Of a DNA stretch of 64,000 nt, positions 18,333 through 27,785 are shown piece after piece; position 1 is the first letter of the stretch; each line of letters begins with the position of its first letter. The notes below the pieces were generated by a model. The model was given only the letters and a program-made list of their open reading frames with translations. It was not told where the DNA came from and searched no databases. This DNA comes from Caulobacter radicis. GTDB lineage: Bacteria; Pseudomonadota; Alphaproteobacteria; Caulobacterales; Caulobacteraceae. The stretch covers positions 62,001-126,000 of the forward strand of contig NZ_QDKO01000024.1 of NCBI RefSeq assembly GCF_003094615.1, read 5' to 3'. Made by a program: the position numbers and the translations under genes.

Positions 18333-19369
18333 GCGAGCGTCGCGCATACCTCTACAAGGGCGTCGGCGAGACCGTCGGCGTCGTCACCCTGGACGGCCGG
18401 CCCGAGCGCCTGATCGTGCAGTGGGCGGGGGATGATCCGCTGGACGCCGAGGGCGTGCGCGGCGTGGCCCGGGTGAAATCCATCGAACGCGCCTTCGGGG
18501 CCGCCTTCGTGGCCCTGCCGGGCGGCGCCGACGTGCTGCTGCCGATCAAGCCCGACATGCCCAAGCTGGTGCAGGGCGGCCTGGTCGAGATCGAGATCCG
18601 CACCGCCTCGCGCGCCGACAAGGCCGCCGTGGCCCGCTTCGTCGGGGAAGGGGAGGGAGAGCCGCGCGTGCTGGCCGCCGCTCCGACGCTCGAGGAGCAG
18701 CTGCGCCACTATGTGAAGGCCGGTTCGCCGACGACGGGCGAGCGCGCCCTCGAGGCGGTGGAGGCCGCCGAGGCCGACATTCTGGAAACGGTCTTCGCCC
18801 TGCCGGGCGGCGGCGACGTCGCCATCGAGACGACCCGCGCCCTGACCTCGGTCGACGTCGACCTGGGCGGCCGGGAAGGCGACGCCAAGCGCGCCGCCCG
18901 CCAGGCCAACATGGCCGCGATCGGGGTTTCGGCCCGGGTGCTGCGCCTCAAGGGCCTTGGGGGGCTGGTGGTGTTCGACCTGGTCGGGCGCGGCCATGAC
19001 GGCCAGGCCCTGACCGTGGCCGCCCGCAACGCCTTCGCGCCCGACAATCCGGGCGTGGCGGTCGGGGCGATCAGCAAGTTCGGGGCGCTGGAGATGGCCC
19101 TGCCGCGTCGCGCGCGGCCGGTCATGGAGCGCCTGGTGGACGCTCGCGGCGGCTGGACCGCGCCCTACGCCGCTCGCCGCCTGGCCAGGGCCCTGGAGCG
19201 GGAGGGGAGGGCCGACCCCGGCGGCCGCCTAGCCGCTCGCTGCGCCCCGGCGGTGCTGGAGGCCTTCGCCGCGCTCGACGCCGGTCTTGCCGAGCGCCTG
19301 GGCCGCCGTTTCACCGTTTCGGCCGAACCCGGCTGGAGCAACGACCGTATCGAGGTGTCCGCGGCATGA
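18329..19369 (+). CDS. Ribonuclease E/G family protein (short form)
   Basis: 346 residues, much shorter than RNase G (about 490) or RNase E. The N-terminus keeps a reduced S1-like region (ERAFGAAFVAL, ADVLLPIK) and the catalytic RNase-H-like part has TTRALTSVDVDLGG and LGGLVVFDLVG with the metal-binding aspartates. The zinc-link CPxCxG segment and C-terminal extension of RNase E/G are missing. Start ATG 18329 overlaps the maf stop, and the stop overlaps yacG (ATGA again). It probably processes rRNA or mRNA ends, but the short form is less well characterised. Confidence 0.87.
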   Translation: MSERRAYLYKGVGETVGVVTLDGRPERLIVQWAGDDPLDAEGVRGVARVKSIERAFGAAFVALPGGADVLLPIKPDMPKLVQGGLVEIEIRTASRADKAAVARFVGEGEGEPRVLAAAPTLEEQLRHYVKAGSPTTGERALEAVEAAEADILETVFALPGGGDVAIETTRALTSVDVDLGGREGDAKRAARQANMAAIGVSARVLRLKGLGGLVVFDLVGRGHDGQALTVAARNAFAPDNPGVAVGAISKFGALEMALPRRARPVMERLVDARGGWTAPYAARRLARALEREGRADPGGRLAARCAPAVLEAFAALDAGLAERLGRRFTVSAEPGWSNDRIEVSAA

Positions 19370-19536
19370 GCAGCGCCTGCCCCATCTGCGGCAAGGCCGC
19401 CCAGGACGCCTCCCGTCCGTTCTGCTCCAAGCGCTGCGCGGACGTCGACCTGCAGCGCTGGCTGTCGGATCGCTATGTCGTGCCGGGCGCCCAGGACGAC
19501 GAGGAAAACCCTCCATCCACAGACTTCGACAATTAG
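19366..19536 (+). CDS. yacG: DNA gyrase inhibitor / zinc-binding protein YacG
   Basis: 56 residues, in the normal YacG range. Four cysteines at 5, 8, 20 and 24 (CPIC and CSKRC) bind one zinc; the following DVDLQRWLSDRYVVPG is the conserved gyrase-contact helix region. In E. coli YacG binds GyrB and blocks DNA binding. The start overlaps the RNase stop by 4 bp. A small hairpin, TTCGAC-aatta-GTCGAA, spans the stop codon. tRNA-Phe follows about 100 nt downstream. Confidence 0.95.
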   Translation: MSSACPICGKAAQDASRPFCSKRCADVDLQRWLSDRYVVPGAQDDEENPPSTDFDN

Positions 19537-19637
19537 TCGAAAAGGGCGCTGGACAAGCCCAGCGGGCTCTCTTATAGACCCCCTCCTCGCCGCCGGGCGA
19601 GGCCAGAAGCGGCCTTCACCGCTTCGAAGGCCCAAGG

Positions 19638-19713
19638 GCCTGGGTAGCTCAGTTGGTAGAGCAGCGGATTGAAAATCCGCGTGTCGCTGGTTCGATTCCG
19701 GCCCCAGGCACCA
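19638..19713 (+). tRNA. tRNA-Phe (GAA)
   Basis: Acceptor arms GCCTGGG and CCCAGGC pair perfectly; the discriminator is A and the CCA is encoded. The anticodon stem CGGAT/ATCCG carries the loop TTGAAAA, with anticodon GAA, and the T-arm is GCTGGTTCGATTCCGGC. All arms are standard. Confidence 0.97.
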
Positions 19714-20358
19714 CCTTCCTTTCATACTGTTCAGAACGACGCCGGCAATGGCGGGCGATCTCTCGCGTCGCCGTTTCGGCGGGTAGGGGCTTTCACCCGA
19801 GCTTACCGGTAAGTCGGCGGGGCGACGGATTCTTGTCCGATGAGGACATTTGCGAGCGGGCTCAGAGATTCTGAGGCGCCTCGTTTGAGGGACATCTGAC
19901 CACCTCGCGCGCACTCAGCGGAAGATCGCTGTTTTGTCGGCATGCTGCGCTGCGGCGCCAATATTCCCTTTGATAGGGAAAAACCGCCTCGAATTCCTGA
20001 TTTCTCATTTGTGCGGTGCAGCAAAGGGCGTTCACCGGGGGTGACTGTCGTAAATTTATGCCCAAGCGGCCCCCTTGACGGTGCGAAAAGGGGTTGCCAA
20101 AGGACCCATGCCGCAATTCTAACATTGCGGTAAGGCCTGGGCTTCGAGAGGAGCTCCGGTCACTCGCGCTTCGAAACGATCCTTCACGGCGGGCATGAGC
20201 CTTCCGCGGCGGGCGTAACGGGTCGAGCGCAGCGAAGCGGGTTCGCCCACCTTCCGAGAGATCGGATGGGAAAGCGGGCTTTTCAAGTTAGGGTGGAGAC
20301 GCTCTCGCGCGACGACCCTCGGTCCAAACGTGCTAGACCAATCAGGAACTGGCGACAG
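19714..20358. other. Long intergenic leader before exbB
   Basis: 645 bp without a convincing ORF. It is AT-richer than its surroundings, particularly around 19930-20130. It should contain the promoter of the exb-tonB operon. I see no Fur-like inverted repeat that I would defend. The in-frame upstream extension of exbB into this region (to 20266) lacks protein character and was not used. Confidence 0.5.
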
Positions 20359-21273
20359 ATGCTCGACATTAAACGGAAGACCCCCCTCATCGCTCTCGTC
20401 GGCGCCATGGCGCTGATGGCGAGCGCCCCGGCCTTCGCTCAGGACGCCGCCGCTCCCGCGCCGGCCACCACCGAAGCCGCCGCTCCGGCCGCCACCCCGG
20501 CTGCTGAAACCCCGGCCCCGGCCGCTGACGCCGCTCCCGCCGAAGGCGCGGACGCTGGTGAAGCCGCCACCGAAAAGATGAAGTCGCACTCGCTGACCCC
20601 GGTCGGCATGTTCCTGGCCGCCGGCATCGTCGTTAAGGTCGTGATGATCGGCCTGATCCTGGCCTCGATCTTCTCGTGGGTTCTGCTGATCACGAAGCTC
20701 CTCGAGTTCGCCAGCCTGAACAAGCAGACCGACCAGTTCCTGGAAGCCTTCCGCGGCGCCCGTTCGATCTCGGACATCGCCCGCATCGGCTCGTCGGAAG
20801 AATTCGAAGGCAACCCGCTGGCCGACATGGCCGCCGCGGCCGCCCAAGAAGTCGAACTGTCGCGTCAAGCTGGCCTGCAAGTCGGCGGCGAGCACCGCGA
20901 CTCGACCCTGGCCCGCGCCACCTACGCCATCAACGCCGTGCAAGCCTCGCTCGCCAAGCGTCTGTCGGGCGGCATGGTGTTCCTGGCTTCGGTCGGTTCG
21001 GGCGGTCCGTTCATCGGTCTGTTCGGTACGGTGTACGGGATCATGACCTCGTTCATCAGCATCGCGAACACCAACACGACCAACCTCGCCGTCGTGGCCC
21101 CGGGTATCGCTGAAGCCCTGCTCGCCACCGGTATCGGTCTGTTCGCCGCTATCCCGGCCGTTATCTTCTACAACTACTTCCAAACCCGCATCTCGGCCTA
21201 CGGCACCCGCTCGGAAGGCTTCGTTGCTGAACTGATGAACGCTATCTCGCGTCAGCTCGACAAGGGGGCGTAA
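20359..21273 (+). CDS. exbB: TonB-system proton channel subunit ExbB
   Basis: 304 residues. The start ATG 20359 gives a cleavable signal sequence (LIALVGAMALMASAPAFAQ), followed by an Ala/Pro-rich periplasmic extension to about residue 75; longer upstream starts have no signal peptide. The MotA/TolQ/ExbB core has three membrane helices: VGMFLAAGIVVKVVMIGLIL, then SGGMVFLASVGSGGPFIGLFGTVYGIM and the final AEALLATGIGLFAAIPAVIFYN. With ExbD it converts the proton gradient into TonB movement. It is followed 5 nt later by exbD. Use of an N-terminal periplasmic extension is common in alphaproteobacterial ExbB. Confidence 0.96.
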   Translation: MLDIKRKTPLIALVGAMALMASAPAFAQDAAAPAPATTEAAAPAATPAAETPAPAADAAPAEGADAGEAATEKMKSHSLTPVGMFLAAGIVVKVVMIGLILASIFSWVLLITKLLEFASLNKQTDQFLEAFRGARSISDIARIGSSEEFEGNPLADMAAAAAQEVELSRQAGLQVGGEHRDSTLARATYAINAVQASLAKRLSGGMVFLASVGSGGPFIGLFGTVYGIMTSFISIANTNTTNLAVVAPGIAEALLATGIGLFAAIPAVIFYNYFQTRISAYGTRSEGFVAELMNAISRQLDKGA

Positions 21274-21278
21274 GACCG

Positions 21279-21713
21279 ATGGCCGCCAAACTTTCGGGCG
21301 GCGGCGGCGACAGGTTCAACGTCGAACAGAACAGCGAGATCAACGTCACGCCCTTCGTGGACGTCATGCTGGTCCTCCTGATCATCTTCATGGTGGCGGC
21401 CCCGCTGGCCTCCGTGTCGATCGAAGTGAACCTGCCGCCGGCGGTAGCGAAAGCATCGCCTAACCCGCCGAAACCGGTCTACATCTCCATCAAGTCAAAC
21501 GGTCAGCTGTACATCGGCGACGATCGCACTTCGATTGACACGATGGGTGAGGACCTGACGAAGAACATCGGCAGACGCGACCCTTCGAAGGAGCGCATCT
21601 TCATCCGTGCTGACGAAAAGACGCGCTACGGCTCGTTCATGGAGGTGATGAACACCCTCCAGGACAATGGGTTCTACAGCGTGGCTCTCGTGGGCCGTGA
21701 TGAGAACAGCTGA
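21279..21713 (+). CDS. exbD: TonB-system proton channel subunit ExbD
   Basis: 144 residues of the ExbD/TolR family: a short cytoplasmic N-terminus, one membrane helix with the essential proton-carrying aspartate (NVTPFVDVMLVLLIIFMVAAP, Asp28) and a periplasmic domain with YISIKSNGQLYIGDD. It pairs with ExbB upstream (5-nt gap) and TonB downstream (10-nt gap), so the three are one operon. Confidence 0.97.
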   Translation: MAAKLSGGGGDRFNVEQNSEINVTPFVDVMLVLLIIFMVAAPLASVSIEVNLPPAVAKASPNPPKPVYISIKSNGQLYIGDDRTSIDTMGEDLTKNIGRRDPSKERIFIRADEKTRYGSFMEVMNTLQDNGFYSVALVGRDENS

Positions 21714-21723
21714 GGGGTGATGC

Positions 21724-22464
<741 letters not shown>

Positions 22465-22490
22465 CGACCGACCTGGGACGATCCCAAGAA

Positions 22491-22526
22491 GACGCCTCGG
22501 AACTCCGGTTCCGGGGCGTTTTTCTT
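22491..22526 (+). terminator. Terminator of the exbB-exbD-tonB operon
   Basis: Stem ACGCCtCGGAAC / GTTCCGgGGCGT with loop tccg, then TTTTTCTTT. Confidence 0.92.
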
Positions 22527-22654
22527 TGCCCGTAACGCCGGGCGAAGGCGCGGCGGCATCAAGGCCTGTTCGAGGCGTGAAAATTTCCCCGTCGGACGCC
22601 TTTTCGCCGCTTGATCCCGGGGGCGGGTCCGACTAAGAACACGCCTCTCGCGGA

Positions 22655-22731
22655 GCCGCCTTAGCTCAGTTGGTTAGAGCGCTAGATTGTGGATCTAGAG
22701 GTCCTCGGTTCGAGCCCGAGAGGTGGTACCA
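22655..22731 (+). tRNA. tRNA-His (GTG), lacking encoded G-1
   Basis: The anticodon stem CTAGA/TCTAG holds the loop TTGTGGA, anticodon GTG. Acceptor strands GCCGCCT and AGGTGGT pair with two G-T pairs (1-72 and 4-69); the discriminator is A73 and CCA is encoded. The base before position 1 is A, not the G that most bacteria encode as G-1, and A73 could not pair with it. This matches the unusual alphaproteobacterial tRNA-His recognised by a divergent histidyl-tRNA synthetase. Confidence 0.96.
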
Positions 22732-22746
22732 CGAGACGACGAACAG

Positions 22747-22776
22747 GCCCGGCGGCGACGCCGGGCTTTTTCTTTT
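22747..22776 (+). terminator. Terminator after tRNA-His
   Basis: GCCCGGC / GCCGGGC stem with a 6-nt loop followed by TTTTTCTTTT, 16 nt past the tRNA. Confidence 0.92.
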
Positions 22777-23015
22777 CCGCGCCCTGGCAGCCGCTCCTGA
22801 AGGCCGCGCCATTGCGTCGCGGCGGCGGAGCGCCGCATGGCGAGGCCTGGCGGTCCATGGGATCTACCGGGCGCGGACAGGGTTTCGTGAGACGGATCGT
22901 CGCGCACTTGCACGGACCATAGCCAAGTCGCGTGGAACGTGCGTACGGTGACGCTCACGACACCGCCGCTTGAGCGGGCCCGCGCGCGTCGCGGAGCGAG
23001 ATCGGGGAGGAAGCA

Positions 23016-23255
23016 ATGGCGGACGGCGCTATGGGAAAGGTTCCGACGGAAGAGCAATTGGCGGCCGCCGCGCTGGACGTGGCCGGGCTGCTGGGATTCG
23101 CCGACCTGCTGCCGGCCTATGCCGCGGCGCAAGGCGGCGAGAAGCTGGACGTGCTGGGCGCCATCGTGCGCGTGATCGCCGCCGATGTGCTTGGCGTCGA
23201 GCCCGGCGGCGACCGCATCGCCCCTGAGTCGGTGTTGCTTCTAGGCCAGGACTAG
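23016..23255 (+). CDS. Hypothetical small protein, 79 aa
   Basis: ATG 23016 is preceded by GGGGAGG at 5 nt. The product is hydrophilic-to-amphipathic, with ALDVAGLLGFADLLPAYAAA and DVLGAIVRVIAADVLGV suggesting two helices; there is no signal peptide or cysteine motif. It sits alone between the tRNA terminator and the convergent efflux operon. I do not recognise a family. The strong ribosome site and typical composition are the only support. Confidence 0.55.
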   Translation: MADGAMGKVPTEEQLAAAALDVAGLLGFADLLPAYAAAQGGEKLDVLGAIVRVIAADVLGVEPGGDRIAPESVLLLGQD

Positions 23256-23374
23256 AGGCGCGTTGGAGGCGGCGGCGCTACCGCGGGCCTCCGCCTTCCT
23301 TCCCATGCATCCATAGTTCCGGGCCTTGTGGCCCGCATTGCTGGCGCTCCTGCGAAGCCCGGAGCGCCGGCCGT

Positions 23375-24748
23375 CTACGGCGCGGTCCAGCCGCCGCCCA
23401 GGGCCTGGTAGAGCGCCACGGCGTTCAGCAGGCGGGCTTCGCGCACCTGCGACAGGGCAAGTTCCGTGGCCAGGAGGCCACGCTGGGCGTCCAGTTCCTC
23501 CAGATAGGCGACGTAGCCGGCCTGGTAGCGCTTGCGGGCGTGGTCCAGCGTGCGGGCCGCGGCGGCGCGCTGCAGGCGGGCGTGGTCCTCCTGCTCGGAC
23601 AAGCGGCCCTGGCCTTCCAGGGCGTTCTCGACCTCGTTGAAGGCCGTCAGCGCGGCCTTGCGATAGGCGAAGGCGGCCTGGTCGCGGCGGGCGGCGGCGG
23701 CGCCCGAGGCGCCGCGCAGGCGTTCGCCGTCGAAGATCGGGGCCAGCACGCTGCCGCCCAGGCTCCAGGTGGTCAGCGGATCGATGTGCAGCACCTTCAG
23801 GCCGCCGGCGGCGGCCGACAGCCTGACCTGCGGCAGGAAGGCGGCGCGGGCGGCGGCCAGGCTGGCGTCGGCGGCCGCGAGGCTGGCCTCGGCCTGGGCG
23901 ATGTCGGGGCGGCGCTCCAGCAGAGTGGAGGGCAGGGGAGCGGCCGGCTGCGGCACGGCCAGGGCGTCCAGGCCGCCTCGGGCGATCAGCCCGGCGCCAT
24001 CGTCGCCGGCCAGCAGGGCCAGGCCCGCCTCCTGGCGGCGGACGGCCAGCTCCAGGGCCGGCACGCGCTGGGCGGCGGCCTCCAGCTCGCCCTCGGCCTG
24101 GCGCAGTTCGAGATTGGAGGTCAGGCCCTGTTGAGCCCGGCGCCGCGCGCGCCCGGCGGCCTCCTGGCGCGAGACCAGGGTGGCGCGCGCCGTGGCCAGC
24201 TGGGCGTCCAGCGAGGTCAGGGAGATATAGGCGCGGGCCACGGCGGCGGCGACGGAGAGGCGGCCGGCGTCGCGGCCGTAGCGGCTGGATTGCAGGCTGG
24301 CGCGGGCGGCGGCGTCGCCGGCCCGCAGCCGGCCCCACAGGTCGATCTCATAGGCGGCCTGGAGCTGGCCCTGGGCGGCCAGCGGTTCGGCCGGCGTGCC
24401 GAAGGCCGACAGCTCGCGCTGTTTCTGCACCCCGCCCGCGGCGTTCAGCGTCGGAAGCAGGGCCGCGCGCGATTGGGCGGCCAGGCCCTCTGCCTCGCGC
24501 ACCCGGGCCTCGGCGATCCCGAGGTCGGCGTTGCGAACGAAGGCGGCGGCCACGAGGTCGGAAAGCCGGGGATCGCCGAAGGCCTTCCACCAGGCGGCGG
24601 CGACGGCCTCCTGGCCGGCGGGCGACCCGGCGCGCCAGCCGGCGGGAGGGCTGACGGCGGCCTCGCTGGGCGGGGCGGTCTTGGGGCCGGGTGTGGCGCA
24701 GGCGGCGAGCAGCAGCGTCGTGGCCAGCAGAGGGAAGGCATGGCGCAT
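23375..24748 (-). CDS. Outer-membrane efflux lipoprotein, NodT/OprM family
   Basis: 457 residues. The signal peptide ends in the lipobox LAAC (Cys17). The mature protein begins with the PPAGWRAG and AAAWWKAFGDPRLSDLV pattern of NodT-family channels and contains two repeats of the TolC-like helical barrel (YEIDLWGRLRAGD; LLERRPDIAQAEASL; FNEVENAL). It provides the outer-membrane exit for the pump encoded upstream. Its ATG overlaps the stop of the membrane-fusion gene (TGATG), so the three genes are one coupled operon, transcribed leftwards. It has no terminator that I can see. Confidence 0.93.
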   Translation of the reverse strand: MRHAFPLLATTLLLAACATPGPKTAPPSEAAVSPPAGWRAGSPAGQEAVAAAWWKAFGDPRLSDLVAAAFVRNADLGIAEARVREAEGLAAQSRAALLPTLNAAGGVQKQRELSAFGTPAEPLAAQGQLQAAYEIDLWGRLRAGDAAARASLQSSRYGRDAGRLSVAAAVARAYISLTSLDAQLATARATLVSRQEAAGRARRRAQQGLTSNLELRQAEGELEAAAQRVPALELAVRRQEAGLALLAGDDGAGLIARGGLDALAVPQPAAPLPSTLLERRPDIAQAEASLAAADASLAAARAAFLPQVRLSAAAGGLKVLHIDPLTTWSLGGSVLAPIFDGERLRGASGAAAARRDQAAFAYRKAALTAFNEVENALEGQGRLSEQEDHARLQRAAAARTLDHARKRYQAGYVAYLEELDAQRGLLATELALSQVREARLLNAVALYQALGGGWTAP

Positions 24749-25902
24749 CAGCGGCGCTCCTTCTCGCGCGGCGCCTTGGCCAGGTCGACCTGGGCCTCGA
24801 CCGACATGCCGGGGCGCAGGCGGGCAAGGTCGGGCTGGCCGGCCTCGAGCACGATGCGCACGGGCAGGCGCTGAGCGATCTTGGTGAAATTGCCGGTGGC
24901 GTTCTGGGCCGGCAGGATGCTGAACTCCGAGCCGGTGGCCGGCGAGATCTGCTCGATGCGGCCGTGGAAGCGCCGGTCGCCCAGGGCGTCGACCGTGACG
25001 CTGGCGGGCTGGCCAGGGCGCATGCGGCCGGCCTGGCGCTCCTTGAAGTTGGCGATGATCCAGCGCTGGGGCGGCACCAGCGAGACGAGCTGGGTCCCGG
25101 CGGTGACGAACTGGCCCTGGCGCACACCGATCTGGCCCAGCTGGCCGTCCGTGGGGGCCAGGACGAGCGTGTTGTCCATGTCGATCTCGGCGAGGCGCAG
25201 GGCGGCGCGGGCGGCGGCCACGGCGGCCTCCAGGCCCTGCCGCGAGACGCCGACCGAGCGGACGTCCTGGCGGGCGATGTCGCGGCCGACCTGGGCGGCC
25301 ACCACCTGGGCCTCGGCGGCGCGCAGGGCCGCGCGGGCCTGGTCGCGTTCGCGCAGCGAGACCGAGCCGTCGGTGGCCAGGTCGGCGACGCGGGCCATGT
25401 CGGCGCGGGCGCGCTCCAGCTGGGCCTGGGCCGAGCCGATGTCGGCGTGGCGGGCGGCCAGGGCGGCCTCGCGAGAGGCCTGGGCCTGGGTCGAGTTGGC
25501 CAGGTCCGCCTCGCGAGCGGACAGGGTGGCGCGCGCCTGGTCCAGGCGCTGGCCGTAGATGCGGCGGTCGATCTCGACCAGGGGCTGGCCGGCGCGCACG
25601 GTCTGGAAGTCCTGCACCAGCACCTTGGTGACATAGCCGCTGAGCTGGGGCGCGATGACGGTGACCTGGCCGCGCACATAGGCGTTGTCGGTGCGCTGCA
25701 CCGAGCCGGCGAAGGGCGGCAGCTTCCACAGGAACAGGATCAGCAGCACCACGGCCAGGGTGATGACGGCCGTCAGCACGATGGCCCGCACGCCCGGCGG
25801 CTTGGGCCGGGCCGGAGGCGGGGCGGCCGCGGCGGCGCGGTCTTCCGGCTGCGGCTGAGGTGAGGGATTGGCGGGCGGCGGCGGGGCGGCGGCGTCGGTC
25901 AT
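24748..25902 (-). CDS. Membrane-fusion protein, EmrA/HlyD family
   Basis: 384 residues. A Pro/Ala-rich cytoplasmic N-terminus (about 37 residues) leads to one membrane helix (AIVLTAVITLAVVLLILFLW). The periplasmic part starts with the EmrA hallmark TDNAYVRGQVTVIAPQLSGYV, followed by a long coiled-coil hairpin (about 90-200) and the barrel domain with NTLVLAPTDGQLGQ and GQFVTAGTQLVSLVP. It links the inner-membrane transporter to the outer-membrane channel. It overlaps both neighbours by a few bases (ATGA and TGATG). Confidence 0.95.
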   Translation of the reverse strand: MTDAAAPPPPANPSPQPQPEDRAAAAAPPPARPKPPGVRAIVLTAVITLAVVLLILFLWKLPPFAGSVQRTDNAYVRGQVTVIAPQLSGYVTKVLVQDFQTVRAGQPLVEIDRRIYGQRLDQARATLSAREADLANSTQAQASREAALAARHADIGSAQAQLERARADMARVADLATDGSVSLRERDQARAALRAAEAQVVAAQVGRDIARQDVRSVGVSRQGLEAAVAAARAALRLAEIDMDNTLVLAPTDGQLGQIGVRQGQFVTAGTQLVSLVPPQRWIIANFKERQAGRMRPGQPASVTVDALGDRRFHGRIEQISPATGSEFSILPAQNATGNFTKIAQRLPVRIVLEAGQPDLARLRPGMSVEAQVDLAKAPREKERR

Positions 25903-27593
25903 GCGGGTTCCGAGGCGGGCTTGGATGATGTCGGGGGAGACGGCGGCGCGGGCGCCTGGCCGCCCTGGCGTTTCATGCGCACGGCCAGCAGCACGAACAG
26001 CAGGGCGGCGTAGAAGAACTGGGCGACGGCGATGATCCCGATCACCCGGAAGACGTCGTTGAAGGCCAGGATGTTGGCCTGCTGGATCAACTGTTGGGTC
26101 AGCAGGGCCACGCCGTCGGCGGCGCGGAAGGCCGGGTCGCCTTGAGTGGCGGCGTAGGCGCCGCCATAGGCCTGCAAGGTCGCGGCGACGGCCGGATCGG
26201 AGCCGGTCAGGTGCTCGGCCAGATAGACGGCGTGATGCTGGGCCCGCACGGTCTGCAGCGTGCCCAGCAGCGAGGCCCCGAACAGGCCGCCCAGGTTCTG
26301 GGCGACGCCGAACATCACCGAGAAGGTGATGATCGAGCCCAGGCCTCGGGTCAGCAACTGGCCGATGCCGAACATGAAGGCTGGTCCCAGGAACATGGCG
26401 GCGGCGAAGGCCAGCAGGGCCTGGCTGAGATAGAGATTGACCGGCGCGGTCAGCACCGTGGCGCGGGCGTCGAGGAAGGCGCCGACGGCGATCAGCAGGA
26501 TCGAGCCGAGGAACTGCGGGGCCAGGGTCTTCTGGTTGAGGGTCGTGGCGCTGACCACGACGCCGGCTATGGTGGCCAGCAGGACCACGCCGTAGAGCAG
26601 CCGCTGCTGTTCGGCGGCCAGGCCCAGGGCGTTCATCAGGCCAGCGGCGCCGACGCTCTGTTCGGACAGGATCAGGCGCACCAGGGCGATGTTCAGGCAG
26701 AAGCGCAGGAAGGCGCCGGTGGCCACCCAGCGGGTGTCGATCAGCGGGTGGACGCGGCCGTGCTCGACCAGCGAGGCGACGGCGATCATCACCACGGCGG
26801 CGGCAAGGCACCAGCCGAGCCACGGCGCCTCGAACCACCAGACGATGCGGCCAAGGCCCAGGACGGCGACGACCAGGCCAAGGCCGCCGCCCAGCAGGGC
26901 GAAGGTCAGGACGTCGGTCTTCTCGAAGACGTGGATGCGCACCCCGTGCGGCAGGCGAAACAGCAGCACGGCGGCCAGGCAGGCGGCGGCCAGGCACGCT
27001 TCCAGGGCGTAGAGGCCGTGCCAGTAGGCGGCGTCGAGCAGGCCGGTGGAGATCACCCGGGCCAGCGGCGCGCCCAGTTGCGAGACGCCGACCCCCAGCA
27101 CCAGCGCGCCCATGCGGAACGAGGCGGGGAAGGCCTGCAGCATGTAGAACATGGCCAGGGCGCTGAGCGCGGCGGCGCCGACGCCGCTGATCGCCCGCAG
27201 GGCCAGGGCCATCGGATAGTTGTCGAGGAACAGGTGGGCGAAGGCGGCCACCGTGTAGAGGCTGAGGAACACCAGGGTGAACCGCCGGATGCCGAACTGC
27301 TGGCGGTACTTCACCAGCAGCAGGTTCATCGAGATGTTGGTCATGATGTAGATCGTGGTCAGCCAGGCCCCTTGGGTGGGGGTCAGGCCCAGCGAGCCCT
27401 GGATGGCCGGCAGGTTGACCGAGATCAGCGCCGTGCCCAGCGAGCCGGTGACCCCGATCAGCAGGCTGATCAGGCCATGGACGATGCGGAAGGGCAGGGG
27501 GAAGTCCGGCGTCGAGGGCGAGCCGGGCATCATCGGCCGCTCGTGCGGCAGCCAATCCGGGGTCTGGCCGATCGTCTCGCCGTGCCGGGGCAT
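25899..27593 (-). CDS. Multidrug MFS transporter, EmrB/QacA (DHA2) family
   Basis: 564 residues with about 14 hydrophobic helices, the DHA2 topology. Family features include VNLPAIQGSLGLTPTQGAWL in the first periplasmic segment and ALRAISGVGAAALSALAMFY in helix 4-5 (motif C region). It uses the proton gradient to drive drug or amphiphile export. ATG 27593 is chosen because AAGAGG lies 4 nt upstream; a TTG 54 nt further out (27647) would add 18 residues but has no ribosome site. First gene of the efflux operon, divergent from a TetR gene. Confidence 0.92.
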   Translation of the reverse strand: MPRHGETIGQTPDWLPHERPMMPGSPSTPDFPLPFRIVHGLISLLIGVTGSLGTALISVNLPAIQGSLGLTPTQGAWLTTIYIMTNISMNLLLVKYRQQFGIRRFTLVFLSLYTVAAFAHLFLDNYPMALALRAISGVGAAALSALAMFYMLQAFPASFRMGALVLGVGVSQLGAPLARVISTGLLDAAYWHGLYALEACLAAACLAAVLLFRLPHGVRIHVFEKTDVLTFALLGGGLGLVVAVLGLGRIVWWFEAPWLGWCLAAAVVMIAVASLVEHGRVHPLIDTRWVATGAFLRFCLNIALVRLILSEQSVGAAGLMNALGLAAEQQRLLYGVVLLATIAGVVVSATTLNQKTLAPQFLGSILLIAVGAFLDARATVLTAPVNLYLSQALLAFAAAMFLGPAFMFGIGQLLTRGLGSIITFSVMFGVAQNLGGLFGASLLGTLQTVRAQHHAVYLAEHLTGSDPAVAATLQAYGGAYAATQGDPAFRAADGVALLTQQLIQQANILAFNDVFRVIGIIAVAQFFYAALLFVLLAVRMKRQGGQAPAPPSPPTSSKPASEPA

Positions 27594-27785
27594 CGCGCCT
27601 CTTGGTGCTGACGGCGTCACTGTGGGATGCGCCGCGTCGTCGGTCAAATGTCGTCGATGACGCAGGCTTGGGAGCGTGGCCGGGCTGCGTCTTGAACGAA
27701 ATTCCTCAGACCTCGGCGCATCTTGACGCTTGCGCCAAATTCGAACGCTTGTAAGGGTTCCCTAGGGGTAAAGGGGATTGAAGTC
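27594..27785. promoter_or_regulatory. Divergent control region, efflux operon / TetR gene
   Basis: 192 bp between divergently transcribed starts, the usual place for a TetR operator. Two direct ACGCTTG repeats start at 27726 and 27745, 19 bp apart, and overlap a TTGACG that could serve as a -35. No perfect palindrome is evident, so the binding site is not assigned. Confidence 0.4.

Noticed and set aside
20266-20358. N-terminal extension of ExbB from an upstream ATG
   Set aside because: The added residues are basic and without protein-like conservation, and they would bury the signal peptide that starts at 20359.
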